Program-made: the position numbers and the translations under genes
Shown: piece after piece, positions 54,399 through 62,923 of the stretch
Layout: each line of letters starts with the position of its first letter
How positions within the stretch are numbered: the first letter of the stretch is position 1
Notes under the pieces: generated by a model
Seen by the model: the letters and a program-made list of their open reading frames with translations, nothing else
Told to the model about the DNA's origin: nothing
Databases searched by the model: none
NCBI GenBank assembly: GCA_945833885.1
Contig: CAMAFY010000001.1
Span: 62,001-126,000, forward strand
Origin: an uncultured Bacteroidales bacterium
GTDB taxonomy: Bacteria > Bacteroidota > Bacteroidia > Bacteroidales > Bacteroidaceae
Direction: 5' to 3'
DNA: 64,000 bases

Positions 54399-55598
54399 GC
54401 GTTCTTTGCCGAGCATGGCGAGACCACCTTCTGATGTTTCGCGGTAGAGAGAGGGCAGGTCGCGTCCGGTTTTTCCCATCACGGTTACCGCTTTGTCGTA
54501 GGGTATGCGGTGACTTCCTTCGGCAAAGGTGGCGTAAATGTTGGCGTCGAGGGCACGACCTGCCGCATGGGCATTGCGCTCGATGCAGGGAATCTGTACC
54601 AATCCGCAGATGGGGTCGCACGTCATTCCCAAGTGATGCTCCAGACCCATCTCGGCTGCGTACTCTGTAGCACGGACTCCACCACCGAAACTGTAGTTCG
54701 CTGCGGCGGCAGCCATGGCACATGCTACGCCAACTTCCGCTTGGCATCCTGCCTCTGCCCCGGAAATGCTGGCAAGAGTCTTGGCAACGTTACCCACAAT
54801 TCCCGCTGTGGCGAGCGCATGCAGGGTACGTTGGCGCGGAACGTTGCGACTTTTTGAGATATGATACAGCACTCCGGGTACGACACCACAACTTCCGCAA
54901 GTGGGAGCCGTGACGATTTTGCCTCCCGATGCGTTCTCTTCGCTTACGGCAAGCGCGTAAGAGAATACAAGACCACGGCTTTGGAGGTTGGAACCATAGC
55001 CGAGTGCCTTGATATAGTATCGGGGCGCCTTGCGTTGAAGATTGAGGCCTCCGGGTAGAACACCCTCGGTTTCAAGACCGCGTTCCACGGATGCTTTCAT
55101 CACATTCCAAACTTCATCAAGGTAATCCCAAATCTCCGGCCCTTCGCAGACGTCAACGTAGTTCCAATAGTGCATGCCTCGTTCCTCGCACCATTTCATG
55201 ATGTCGGTGAGATGCTCCAATTCATATACGTCGGGAGTGTCCTGTTCCGTCGTGCCTTCTTCGGCAAGTGCGCCTCCACCAACGGAGTAAACGGTCCAGG
55301 GGGCGGCAGGATTTCCGTCGGAATCCAACACTTCGAATTTCATACCGTTGGGATGAAAGGGCAGAATGATTTCGGGATGCCACACGACTTCCGTACGTTC
55401 TGCACCGAGAACTTCAAGAATGGCGGCGTCGGTAAGGTGTCCTTTTCCTGTGGATGCAAGACTTCCGTAAAGTGTGACACGGAAACGTGGGGCGTCGGAA
55501 TGGAGTTCGAGATAGCGGTTTGCCGCGGTTCGGGGTCCCATGGTGTGCGAACTGCTCGGACCGTATCCGATGCGGAAGAGTTCTTTAAGGGATTTCAT
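54393..55598 (-). CDS. sdaA: L-serine ammonia-lyase, single-chain iron-sulfur type
   Basis: Splits serine to pyruvate and ammonia using a [4Fe-4S] cluster; 401 residues, the single-chain fused beta-alpha form. The N-terminal beta domain has IGYGPSSSHTMGPRTAANRY, VTLYGSLASTGKGHLTDAA and FHPNGMKFEVLD. The alpha domain has the cluster-binding Cys in VTAPTCGSCGVVPGVLYH, and AGCQAEVGVACAMAAAA and TCDPICGLVQIPCIERNAHA follow. It is monocistronic with its own terminator after array R13. Confidence 0.95.
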   Translation of the reverse strand: MKSLKELFRIGYGPSSSHTMGPRTAANRYLELHSDAPRFRVTLYGSLASTGKGHLTDAAILEVLGAERTEVVWHPEIILPFHPNGMKFEVLDSDGNPAAPWTVYSVGGGALAEEGTTEQDTPDVYELEHLTDIMKWCEERGMHYWNYVDVCEGPEIWDYLDEVWNVMKASVERGLETEGVLPGGLNLQRKAPRYYIKALGYGSNLQSRGLVFSYALAVSEENASGGKIVTAPTCGSCGVVPGVLYHISKSRNVPRQRTLHALATAGIVGNVAKTLASISGAEAGCQAEVGVACAMAAAAANYSFGGGVRATEYAAEMGLEHHLGMTCDPICGLVQIPCIERNAHAAGRALDANIYATFAEGSHRIPYDKAVTVMGKTGRDLPSLYRETSEGGLAMLGKERK

Positions 55599-55681
55599 AG
55601 GGTGTTCCTTGGTGTATTTTTATTAGAAAAAGGTGTGGACGGCCTTTTATTGTCCGTAGTATTGGATGGTGTATGTTGCGT

Positions 55682-57688
55682 TCAATGCTCCTTGATGTAG
55701 CCTTTTCGATATGCGGTCAGCAGACGGTTGAGGTCCTCTATCTGCAGTTTCATTTCCGCTCCGCGGTCAGTTTCCGCCACAAGTATGCGGTGGTCACTGC
55801 GTGTGATGATTTGTTTTGTGGAGATAATGTCCGTACCTCGGGCCACAGCATCCGCTCTTGAGGTGAAAGGTTCGTGGGCAGCGAGGTAGAAACCTTTGGA
55901 ATGATAGACAAGCGAATAGCCTGCAATGCCGGTGGTATGGTGGTATGCTTCGGCAAAACCTCCGTCAATCACGAGCAAACGTCCGTCAGCCTTCTGCGGA
56001 TTCTCGCCTCTTGACGCATGAACAGGCACGTGTCCGTTGATGATATACCGTTGTGGGCCGTTCACTTCGAAGTGGTCGAGGATGCCATCTACGACCGTTG
56101 CATTGTCGCGGAGCAGGTAATAGTGGCCTTTAGGTTCCTCGTGCGTCTTCTTGTCTTCAATGAAATAGCGTTCAAAGGTCGCCATTTTTCCTTTGTCGAA
56201 CAAAGGACTGTCGGGACCACTCCAAAGATAGGTGAAGAAATCTCGGGCTATATGACGTTCATCTGCGGTCGCCGCCTCGTCGTATGCCGTACGTACAATC
56301 TGTTCTACTCGGTCCATTAGGCTTCTTCCGCAGAGTTGCTCGCCAAAAATGCTGACCTTCTTCAGACTGCCATCGGCATTCAGGGGAATGGATGCGTGGA
56401 AAAGGAGGTTGCCGTTTGTGATTTTGTACATCGAACCATGGGAGAGTATGAATTCGATATGCCGTTGCAGACGCTCGCTCATGCGGAAACTCCGGCAGAG
56501 ACTTTCCATCAACGTGGCCTCTTCTTCGGTCAAACGGCACGGATCTGCGGGATTTATGGTCGGAAAGTTCGTGTCGAGGAGCGGATAATCGGTATCTCCG
56601 ATGCGAATAGTTCCGTTTTCAAAATTACAACATCCGAGCAAATCGCGGTCACTCATGTTCCATTCAGGGTATTTCTTCACGAGTTGTCCGAGCAACTTGA
56701 ACTCTATGATGGCGATTGCTTTGTGCATTTTTGCGTCAAGCAGGCGTTGTTTCTTCGCAGGTTTCCCTTCTGGACGCAGATAGTGCGGATGAAAGACGGT
56801 ACAATCATCGTTTGCGTAGGTTTCAAGTGCAAAGGTTGCCAATGGAACAAGGTTGATACCGTAGCCATCTTCCAGCACGGGTGAGTTGCCATAACGCAAA
56901 GAAAGGCGTAGGACAGTGGCGATACAACTGATGTTTCCTGCGGTAGCACCCATCCAAAGAATGTCGTGGTTTCCCCATTGGATATCGATATGATGGTGGT
57001 TGCAAAGTTGGTCCATTATGATGTGGGCACCGGGACCACGGTCAAAGATATCTCCGAGGATGTGAAGTCGTTCTATGGCAAGACGCTGGATGACATTGCA
57101 GATGGCGACGATGAAATGGTCGGCACGTCGGGTCTCGATGATCGCCTGAATGATTGCCTCGTAATAGGCATGCTTGTTCGTATCCTCCGTACTTTCGTGC
57201 ATAAGTTCCTCAATTATGTACGCATACTCCTCAGGAAGGCTCTTACGAACTTTGGATCGCGTATATTTTAATGAGAAGTTTCGGCAGATAAGTACAAGGT
57301 TATAGAGCGTCCGATGGTAGAAACTATCATCAAGTTCGCACTGTCTGTGAAGAAGTTCGAGTTTCTGTTCGGGGTAATATATAAGTGAACAGAACTCATG
57401 TTGCTGACTTTCGCTCAAAGGCTCCACGCCTTTTGGGCGCAAAGGTCCGTCAACGGAAAAGATATCGGTGACTCTTCTCTTGATGCGTCCGGAAGCATTT
57501 CGCAAAACGTGCAGGAAAGCCTCATGCTCACCGTGGAGGTCTGCAACAAAATGTTCCGTAGGTTTCGGTAGATTGAGAATGGCCTTCAGGTTGATGATTT
57601 CCGTGGTGACAGCGGGTATGTTGGGAAATTCGCGTGCCAACAGTTGAAGGTAGCGAAGATCATCCTTGACGGTTTCAGTACGTTTCAT
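55682..57688 (-). CDS. fbp: Fructose-1,6-bisphosphatase class III
   Basis: Gluconeogenic phosphatase of the firmicute/Bacteroidota class III, 668 residues as expected. It is a metallophosphoesterase: HFVADLHGEHEAFLHVLRN (first Asp, His), ILGDIFDRGPGAHIIMDQL (Asp, Asp), IQWGNHDILWMGA (Asn, His), and INGHVPVHASRGENPQKADG with VIDGGFAEAYH close the site. Cytosolic. Array R14 lies just upstream of its start. It is followed 83 bases later by the next gene on the same strand (sdaA), but distance suggests separate transcription. Confidence 0.95.
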   Translation of the reverse strand: MKRTETVKDDLRYLQLLAREFPNIPAVTTEIINLKAILNLPKPTEHFVADLHGEHEAFLHVLRNASGRIKRRVTDIFSVDGPLRPKGVEPLSESQQHEFCSLIYYPEQKLELLHRQCELDDSFYHRTLYNLVLICRNFSLKYTRSKVRKSLPEEYAYIIEELMHESTEDTNKHAYYEAIIQAIIETRRADHFIVAICNVIQRLAIERLHILGDIFDRGPGAHIIMDQLCNHHHIDIQWGNHDILWMGATAGNISCIATVLRLSLRYGNSPVLEDGYGINLVPLATFALETYANDDCTVFHPHYLRPEGKPAKKQRLLDAKMHKAIAIIEFKLLGQLVKKYPEWNMSDRDLLGCCNFENGTIRIGDTDYPLLDTNFPTINPADPCRLTEEEATLMESLCRSFRMSERLQRHIEFILSHGSMYKITNGNLLFHASIPLNADGSLKKVSIFGEQLCGRSLMDRVEQIVRTAYDEAATADERHIARDFFTYLWSGPDSPLFDKGKMATFERYFIEDKKTHEEPKGHYYLLRDNATVVDGILDHFEVNGPQRYIINGHVPVHASRGENPQKADGRLLVIDGGFAEAYHHTTGIAGYSLVYHSKGFYLAAHEPFTSRADAVARGTDIISTKQIITRSDHRILVAETDRGAEMKLQIEDLNRLLTAYRKGYIKEH

Positions 57689-57766
57689 GTTAAGATTGAT
57701 GATAGTTGGAGGCTAAATGTTGCGGTAACATTTAGTGAAAAGGAAGGAAGGGTTTGGGATTGTGTT

Positions 57767-57898
57767 ATCCGTTTTACGGAAATTGACTTCCGTTTTCGGG
57801 TAGTTGATTTTCGTTTTCCGGATATTTGTCATCTTTTTCCGAGATATTTGTTATCCGCTTTCCGGATATTTGTCATCCGTTTCCCGGTAATTGACGTC
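57767..57898. repeat. 22-bp tandem array R14 (6 units), core ATCCGNTTNCCGGAT
   Basis: Units start at 57767, 57789, 57811, 57833, 57855 and 57877. The fifth spans a perfect 5+5+5 dyad, ATCCG-CTTTC-CGGAT, with a 7-bp spacer; the first has ATCCGT-TTT-ACGGAA. It lies between the start of fbp and the stop of trxB on the minus strand. Confidence 0.9.
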
Positions 57899-58004
57899 GG
57901 TAAAGTCAGCAAAGTGAAAGTGACTTTCGGACTTTTCCCGTTTCCTTCATGGAAGTCCTGTCGGTATGACTGCGCATACTCAGCAGGACTTTTTGTACAA
58001 GGGG

Positions 58005-58943
58005 TTAAAGACCTTCGGCCTGCAGATAGCGTTCGGCCTCCATTGCGGCCTTGCATCCCGATGCTGCCGCTACGATGGCCTGGCGATAGTGGGGGTCGGC
58101 AACGTCGCCGGCTGCATAGACACCGGGGATATTCGTGCGGGGCGTCGGACCATCGGTGATGATATAGCCGGTTTCGTCGAGGTCAAGTTGGCCACGGAAC
58201 AGTTCAGAGTTCGGACGATGACCGATGGCCAGGAAGAATCCGTCGATGGCAATGTCAAACTTTTCTTCATCAGCCTCGCCCTTACGGCGTACGAGATGTG
58301 CGCCTTCTACACCGTCTTCACCAAAGAGTCCCAGCGTATTGCACTCAAAAAGGACTTCGATCTTCTCGTTATTGAACACTCTATCCTGCATGGCTTTTGA
58401 TGCTCGCAGGTAGTTTTTGCGGACAATCAGGTACACTTTTTTTGCCAAACCTGCGAGGTATGTGGCCTCTTCGCAGGCAGTGTCGCCTCCACCTACAACG
58501 GCTACGGTACGTTTACGGTAGAAAAATCCGTCACAAGTGGCGCATGCGCTCACGCCTTGTCCGCGATATTTCTCCTCATCTGCAAGACCCAGATACTTGG
58601 CGCTCGCACCAGTGGCAATGATAAGTGTGTGTGTCTGTACGGTAGTATCGTCATCGAAGGTGAGGACAAACGGATGTTTCGACAGGTCGGCTTTGACACA
58701 TACGGCGCCACGTACTTCTGTTCCAAAGCGTTCTGCCTGACGTTTGAGGTCATCCATCATTTCATTGGCATCCACACCTTCGGGATATCCGGGGAAATTT
58801 TCAATTTCTGTCGTCTGGGTAAGTTGGCCTCCGGGCTGAAGTCCTTCGTAAACAACTGGGTTAAGACCGGCGCGTCCGGCGTAGATTGCCGCAGTATAGC
58901 CTGCAGGACCGCTGCCAAGAATGAGGGTTCGGAGTGTTTCCAT
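58005..58943 (-). CDS. trxB: Thioredoxin reductase
   Basis: A 312-residue FAD/NADPH enzyme that reduces thioredoxin. FAD loop GSGPAGYTAAIYAGRAGLNP at the N-terminus, GGQLTQTTEIENFPGYPEGV, the redox-active CATC pair in VSACATCDGFFYRKR near residue 135, the NADPH loop VAVVGGGDTACEEATYLAGL and the C-terminal GVYAAGDVADPHYRQAIVAA are all in place. Cytosolic. The LolA-like gene upstream lies 53 bases away on the same strand, so they may be one operon. Confidence 0.96.
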   Translation of the reverse strand: METLRTLILGSGPAGYTAAIYAGRAGLNPVVYEGLQPGGQLTQTTEIENFPGYPEGVDANEMMDDLKRQAERFGTEVRGAVCVKADLSKHPFVLTFDDDTTVQTHTLIIATGASAKYLGLADEEKYRGQGVSACATCDGFFYRKRTVAVVGGGDTACEEATYLAGLAKKVYLIVRKNYLRASKAMQDRVFNNEKIEVLFECNTLGLFGEDGVEGAHLVRRKGEADEEKFDIAIDGFFLAIGHRPNSELFRGQLDLDETGYIITDGPTPRTNIPGVYAAGDVADPHYRQAIVAAASGCKAAMEAERYLQAEGL

Positions 58944-58996
58944 ATTGTGGAATGATTGCTTTTATTTTGATAGGTTATAATAATCTATGATGTGTT

Positions 58997-59593
58997 TTAC
59001 CGCATGTCAATGATGTTGACACCGGGATAATCTTTTGGATTGAAGGCGAAAGATAAGGGATTCTTTTGGCCTAACTGTGTGAAAGAACGGACTGTAATGT
59101 TGGTCCACGCCTTTCCTGAACGAAATTTTATAGTCTTTGGCTTTGATGTCTTCGGATTGATGTAGATGTACATCTCCTGAATACTCTGTTTTTTTGACGT
59201 TGCAATGAGATGGATTTCCTGATTTCCATTAACTGTCTTCATGGACATCTTGTAGCCTTTCTTGTAGAGATTGATGAAGTTCATCGGGTTCATCTCCGCA
59301 ATTTCCTTGGCGGTGGGAGTGATGACATTGACCTCGCCTGAGCCATTCACCATACTCCATTCTGTTTTACCGTCAAACCAGATGTTGGCTTCCGGACTTT
59401 TGAGTGTAAAACGGTTGTTCTGGGTGATGAGTGTTCCCGATGAAGTGCCTTCTTTGCTCTTGGCCGTGAATTCTATTTTTACGGCACCTTTGCTGCATAG
59501 TGCCGCAGTCTTGTCTAAAACGCTCTTCGCTGTCTGCGCGGAAAGCAGGATGCACGATATCGAAGTGAGGAAGAGCAGAATAAGTCTTTTCAT
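58997..59593 (-). CDS. LolA-like outer-membrane lipoprotein carrier protein
   Basis: A 198-residue exported protein starting MKRLILLFLTSISCILLSAQ at 59593 with a signal peptide. The mature part has the LolA-like fold features VLDKTAALCSKGAVKIEFTA, SGTLITQNNRFTLKSPEANI and WFDGKTEWSMVNGSGEVNVI, with NPMNFINLYKKGYKMSM in place of the last strands. LolA carries lipoproteins across the periplasm; in Bacteroidota many LolA-like proteins have unproven roles. It precedes trxB by 53 bases. Confidence 0.88.
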   Translation of the reverse strand: MKRLILLFLTSISCILLSAQTAKSVLDKTAALCSKGAVKIEFTAKSKEGTSSGTLITQNNRFTLKSPEANIWFDGKTEWSMVNGSGEVNVITPTAKEIAEMNPMNFINLYKKGYKMSMKTVNGNQEIHLIATSKKQSIQEMYIYINPKTSKPKTIKFRSGKAWTNITVRSFTQLGQKNPLSFAFNPKDYPGVNIIDMR

Positions 59594-59693
59594 TGTATTA
59601 TCTGTTTTTGACGGATGCTGGAACGCCGCCTTACCGGTATGTTGGTAGGATGCTGTTGGACGTGGCATTTTTAATGCTTGGACATCGGCGGAA

Positions 59694-59781
59694 AAAGTGC
59701 GGCAGTTCGTGATAAAAAGTACGGAACTTTATCATTAAAAGTGCGGAACTTCCGGGTGAAAATTGCGGCAGTTTTCCAGAC
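59694..59781. repeat. 22-bp tandem array R15 (4 units), core AAAGTGCGGAACTTT
   Basis: Units start at 59694, 59716, 59738 and 59760. Cores: AAAGTGCGGCAGTTC, AAAGTACGGAACTTT, AAAGTGCGGAACTTC and AAATTGCGGCAGTTT. It lies in the 575-base gap between lolA-like start and ftsK stop (both minus). The rest of that gap shows no gene I can support. Confidence 0.88.
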
Positions 59782-60168
59782 TTACCTTTGATGTCTTTCT
59801 TTTGATGCACAAGTGATTGATTCCGAGATGTTTACCGGATTTTTGTGATTTACGGAAATCGTCCTGACCACTTCTCGTATTTGTTGTTATTGCAGTTTGC
59901 AGGTGAAAGCGGAACTTAGGAGTTTGAGCAAAAGAGGGTTTGACAAAACAATTCTCGTGATTGAAACTTTGTATTGAGTGTCCTCCCGTTCATATAAAAT
60001 GTATTTGAAGGATTCATGGCGTTTGCCAAGCATGTATGACGGGCGATTGGGAGACAAGTGGTAAAAGGAGCAGTAGGCCAAAGTTTTTTTTACGATTTTT
60101 TCCAAAGTCTTTGGGCATTCTTCTTCTGCTATACCACGATGCTCCAACCTCCGGTCTTTTGCATGTTG

Positions 60169-62772
60169 TCAATCAAACTTACGTCCGGCTTCACGAAGAG
60201 CCTGCAGGATTTTCAGCAGTTCAATCTCGCTCTGCACAAGCACCTCGCGAGGTTTTGAGCCGTTTTGCGGACCTACGATGCCGGCTTCCTCGAGTTGGTC
60301 CATCAAACGTCCTGCACGATTGAATCCAACACTGAAGGTTCGTTGGATTTTCGATGTACTTCCGGTCTGGGTGTTGACGACGAAGCGTGCGACCTGCTCA
60401 AAAGTGCTGGTGCCGTTTGTCGATGTAATGCCTTCAAGTCCTTCGCTGTTGTCTTCTGCAACTAACGGCAGTTCAAAGGGAGCAGGGTAGGCTTGTTGCT
60501 CCGAAATGTACTTGGTGATGGCCTCAATTTCCGGAGTGTCGATGAAGGCACACTGAACTCGCGTAATCTCACCACCGGCCTGGAAGAGCATATCGCCGCG
60601 CCCGATAAGGTTGTTTGCGCCGGAACGGTCGAGAATGGTCTGACTTTCCACCCTCTGAGCAACCTTGAATGCGATGCGTCCGGGGAAGTTTGCCTTGATT
60701 TTTCCCGTGATAATGGTGGCGCGAGGGCTTTGTGTGGCAATGATCATGTGGATACCTACGGCACGAGCCAACTGTGCTATGCGTGCAATGGGCAACTCTA
60801 CTTCCTTACCAGCCGTCATGATCAGGTCGCCAAACTCGTCGATAATGACGACGATGTACGGCATATAGTGGTGGCCGTTGTTGGGGTTGAGATGCCGATG
60901 ACAGAACTTTTCATTGTATTCCTTGATGTTTCGACAGTGGGCGACCTTCAACAAGTCGTAGCGGTCGTCCATCTCCTGACAGAGCGATTTCAGCGTTGTC
61001 ACCACTTTTTTCACGTCTGTGATGACTGGTTCTTCGCTTTCCGGAACCATGGCAAGGAAGTGATTGATGAGCGGAGTGTACATGGAGAACTCCACTTTCT
61101 TGGGGTCTATCATCACAAGTTTCAACTCTGAGGGGTGCTTTTTATAGAGCAACGAGGTGATGATGGCGTTGAGTCCGACACTTTTTCCCTGACCTGTCGC
61201 ACCGGCAACAAGGAGGTGTGGCATCTTGGCAAGGTCAACCATGAAGATTTCATTCGTGATAGTCTTGCCGAGAGCAATGGGAAGTTCGTACTTGGTATCG
61301 CGGAATTTCTGCGTGTTGATGACGCTTTCCATGGAAACAATCTTTGCCTTCTTGTTCGGAACCTCAATACCAATGGTGCCTTTTCCCGGAATGGGTGCTA
61401 TGATACGTATGCCAAGAGCACTCAGGGAAAGCGCGATATCGTCTTCAAGATTGCGGATTCGGGCGATGCGGACACCCTGTGCGGGCTTGATCTCATACAG
61501 CGTAACGGTAGGACCAATTGTGGCTTGTATGCTCTCGATCTCAACAGAAAAGTTGCGGAGAACATTGATAATGCGTTCCTTGTTCTCGTTCTGTTCGAGC
61601 ATATCTATCTCACTTCCCGGCGTTTCATGCCGCTTGAGGAGTTCGAGGGTCGGATATTTATAGCGGCTGAGATCGAGTTTCGGATTGAAAAGACTGTCAC
61701 TAACCTGTTTTCCTTCAAGGGTTCGGGTACCGGCGGTCGCCTCCTCCTCGGTCGATTGAATGTCCATTACAATCTCCCCATCCGTGTTCTCCTCCTTGGA
61801 TTCGGGTGTTTCATCCTCTTCCATGGGGGCATCGGGCTTGCCATTGAGCTCATTGGTTGGCTCATCTTCCTCGAATTCCTCATTCAACTGCTCATCAATG
61901 AGATCGTTTTCTCCTTCGTTCTCTTCGCTTTCATTTGCAGGCTTGTCGGTAAGGTCGATGGTTATGCTGCCTTCCTCCTCGGTTCCGGTTAGATCATCAT
62001 CGGTGTTTTCATTGGAATCCTGGGAGGAATCATCCACAACATCCTCTTCTTCGATGTAAATATCCTGTACTTCCTCATCATTCGAGCCGAAGATAAGTCG
62101 TCCAAGACGGTGGAATCCCTTGAAAATCCAAATGAAAATCTGTGTGAACCAATAACCAAGATATAGGATTGTTAGGCATCCGAGTATAACGGTTGCAATG
62201 GTTGCACCTACGTAAGTGTTGAGGATTCCCACAATTTCCTCGCCACTCATACCCCCAAGACGGAAACTGAAATTGTCCGATATTGCGGCAGGGAGCCAGT
62301 CGGAGATACAAGCCATGTCGAGGGTTATGATGATGATGATGGCTGTGCAGTGCGAAGTTAGTGCCCAGAACTGCAGTTGTCGTGCCGCTTGTCCGAGGAT
62401 AAGTTTCATTGCAATGCAGATAAGGTATAATGGAACGATGATGGCAGAGATGCCGAAGAGCCGGTCCATGAAGAAGTGGGAACAGTATGCTCCAAGCATA
62501 CCCGCCTTGTTTGACGCACGAAAACTCTCGTGTGCGAGTACGGATGCTTGGTCTTCTGGTCCTGTAAATATATTGCTGATGAAGGCGATTCCCAAGAAAA
62601 GACCAAGTATCAGCAGAACGCTTGCCACAACGATGCGGATAATGTCACGACGGGCATCAATACCAGCCACACTCTTCAGTTCGGCTTTCAACTCGGATTG
62701 TTTGTTTTTTGCGGGTTTCCTGGTCTTCTTTTTGTTGGAAGAATCTGCGGTTTCCGTTTTCTTTTTTGTCAT
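60169..62772 (-). CDS. ftsK: DNA translocase FtsK
   Basis: An 867-residue FtsK/SpoIIIE protein that pumps chromosome ends apart at the septum. The N-terminus has a basic start (KKKTRKPAKNK) and four membrane helices to about residue 230. A long acidic linker follows (about 240-370, rich in Glu and Asp). The motor has LLVAGATGQGKSVGLNAIIT (Walker A) and YIVVIIDEFGDLIMTAGKEV (Walker B). The C-terminal gamma winged helix ends FNRAGRLMDQLEEAGIVGPQ and GSKPREVLV. All parts of a full FtsK are present. Cytosolic motor, membrane-anchored at the division site. Confidence 0.96.
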   Translation of the reverse strand: MTKKKTETADSSNKKKTRKPAKNKQSELKAELKSVAGIDARRDIIRIVVASVLLILGLFLGIAFISNIFTGPEDQASVLAHESFRASNKAGMLGAYCSHFFMDRLFGISAIIVPLYLICIAMKLILGQAARQLQFWALTSHCTAIIIIITLDMACISDWLPAAISDNFSFRLGGMSGEEIVGILNTYVGATIATVILGCLTILYLGYWFTQIFIWIFKGFHRLGRLIFGSNDEEVQDIYIEEEDVVDDSSQDSNENTDDDLTGTEEEGSITIDLTDKPANESEENEGENDLIDEQLNEEFEEDEPTNELNGKPDAPMEEDETPESKEENTDGEIVMDIQSTEEEATAGTRTLEGKQVSDSLFNPKLDLSRYKYPTLELLKRHETPGSEIDMLEQNENKERIINVLRNFSVEIESIQATIGPTVTLYEIKPAQGVRIARIRNLEDDIALSLSALGIRIIAPIPGKGTIGIEVPNKKAKIVSMESVINTQKFRDTKYELPIALGKTITNEIFMVDLAKMPHLLVAGATGQGKSVGLNAIITSLLYKKHPSELKLVMIDPKKVEFSMYTPLINHFLAMVPESEEPVITDVKKVVTTLKSLCQEMDDRYDLLKVAHCRNIKEYNEKFCHRHLNPNNGHHYMPYIVVIIDEFGDLIMTAGKEVELPIARIAQLARAVGIHMIIATQSPRATIITGKIKANFPGRIAFKVAQRVESQTILDRSGANNLIGRGDMLFQAGGEITRVQCAFIDTPEIEAITKYISEQQAYPAPFELPLVAEDNSEGLEGITSTNGTSTFEQVARFVVNTQTGSTSKIQRTFSVGFNRAGRLMDQLEEAGIVGPQNGSKPREVLVQSEIELLKILQALREAGRKFD

Positions 62773-62923
62773 TTCTTATTCTTTTGTGGTCTGTGTCGGC
62801 GGATTCTATTCGGTTTGTTTCCTTGCAGACATTTTAGGTTTCTGGTGTTTGTCTCAGATGTTCCCTATGCCTTCCGCCTGTATTCCGCTGCAAATCGTCC
62901 GTACATCAAGCACGGAAAAAAAG

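Noticed and set aside
59887-60147. 86-codon minus-strand frame between ftsK and the lolA-like gene
   Set aside because: No domain, no promoter box, odd composition; judged chance.
61135-61992. 285-codon open frame opposite ftsK
   Set aside because: Shadow of the acidic-linker and motor region of ftsK.
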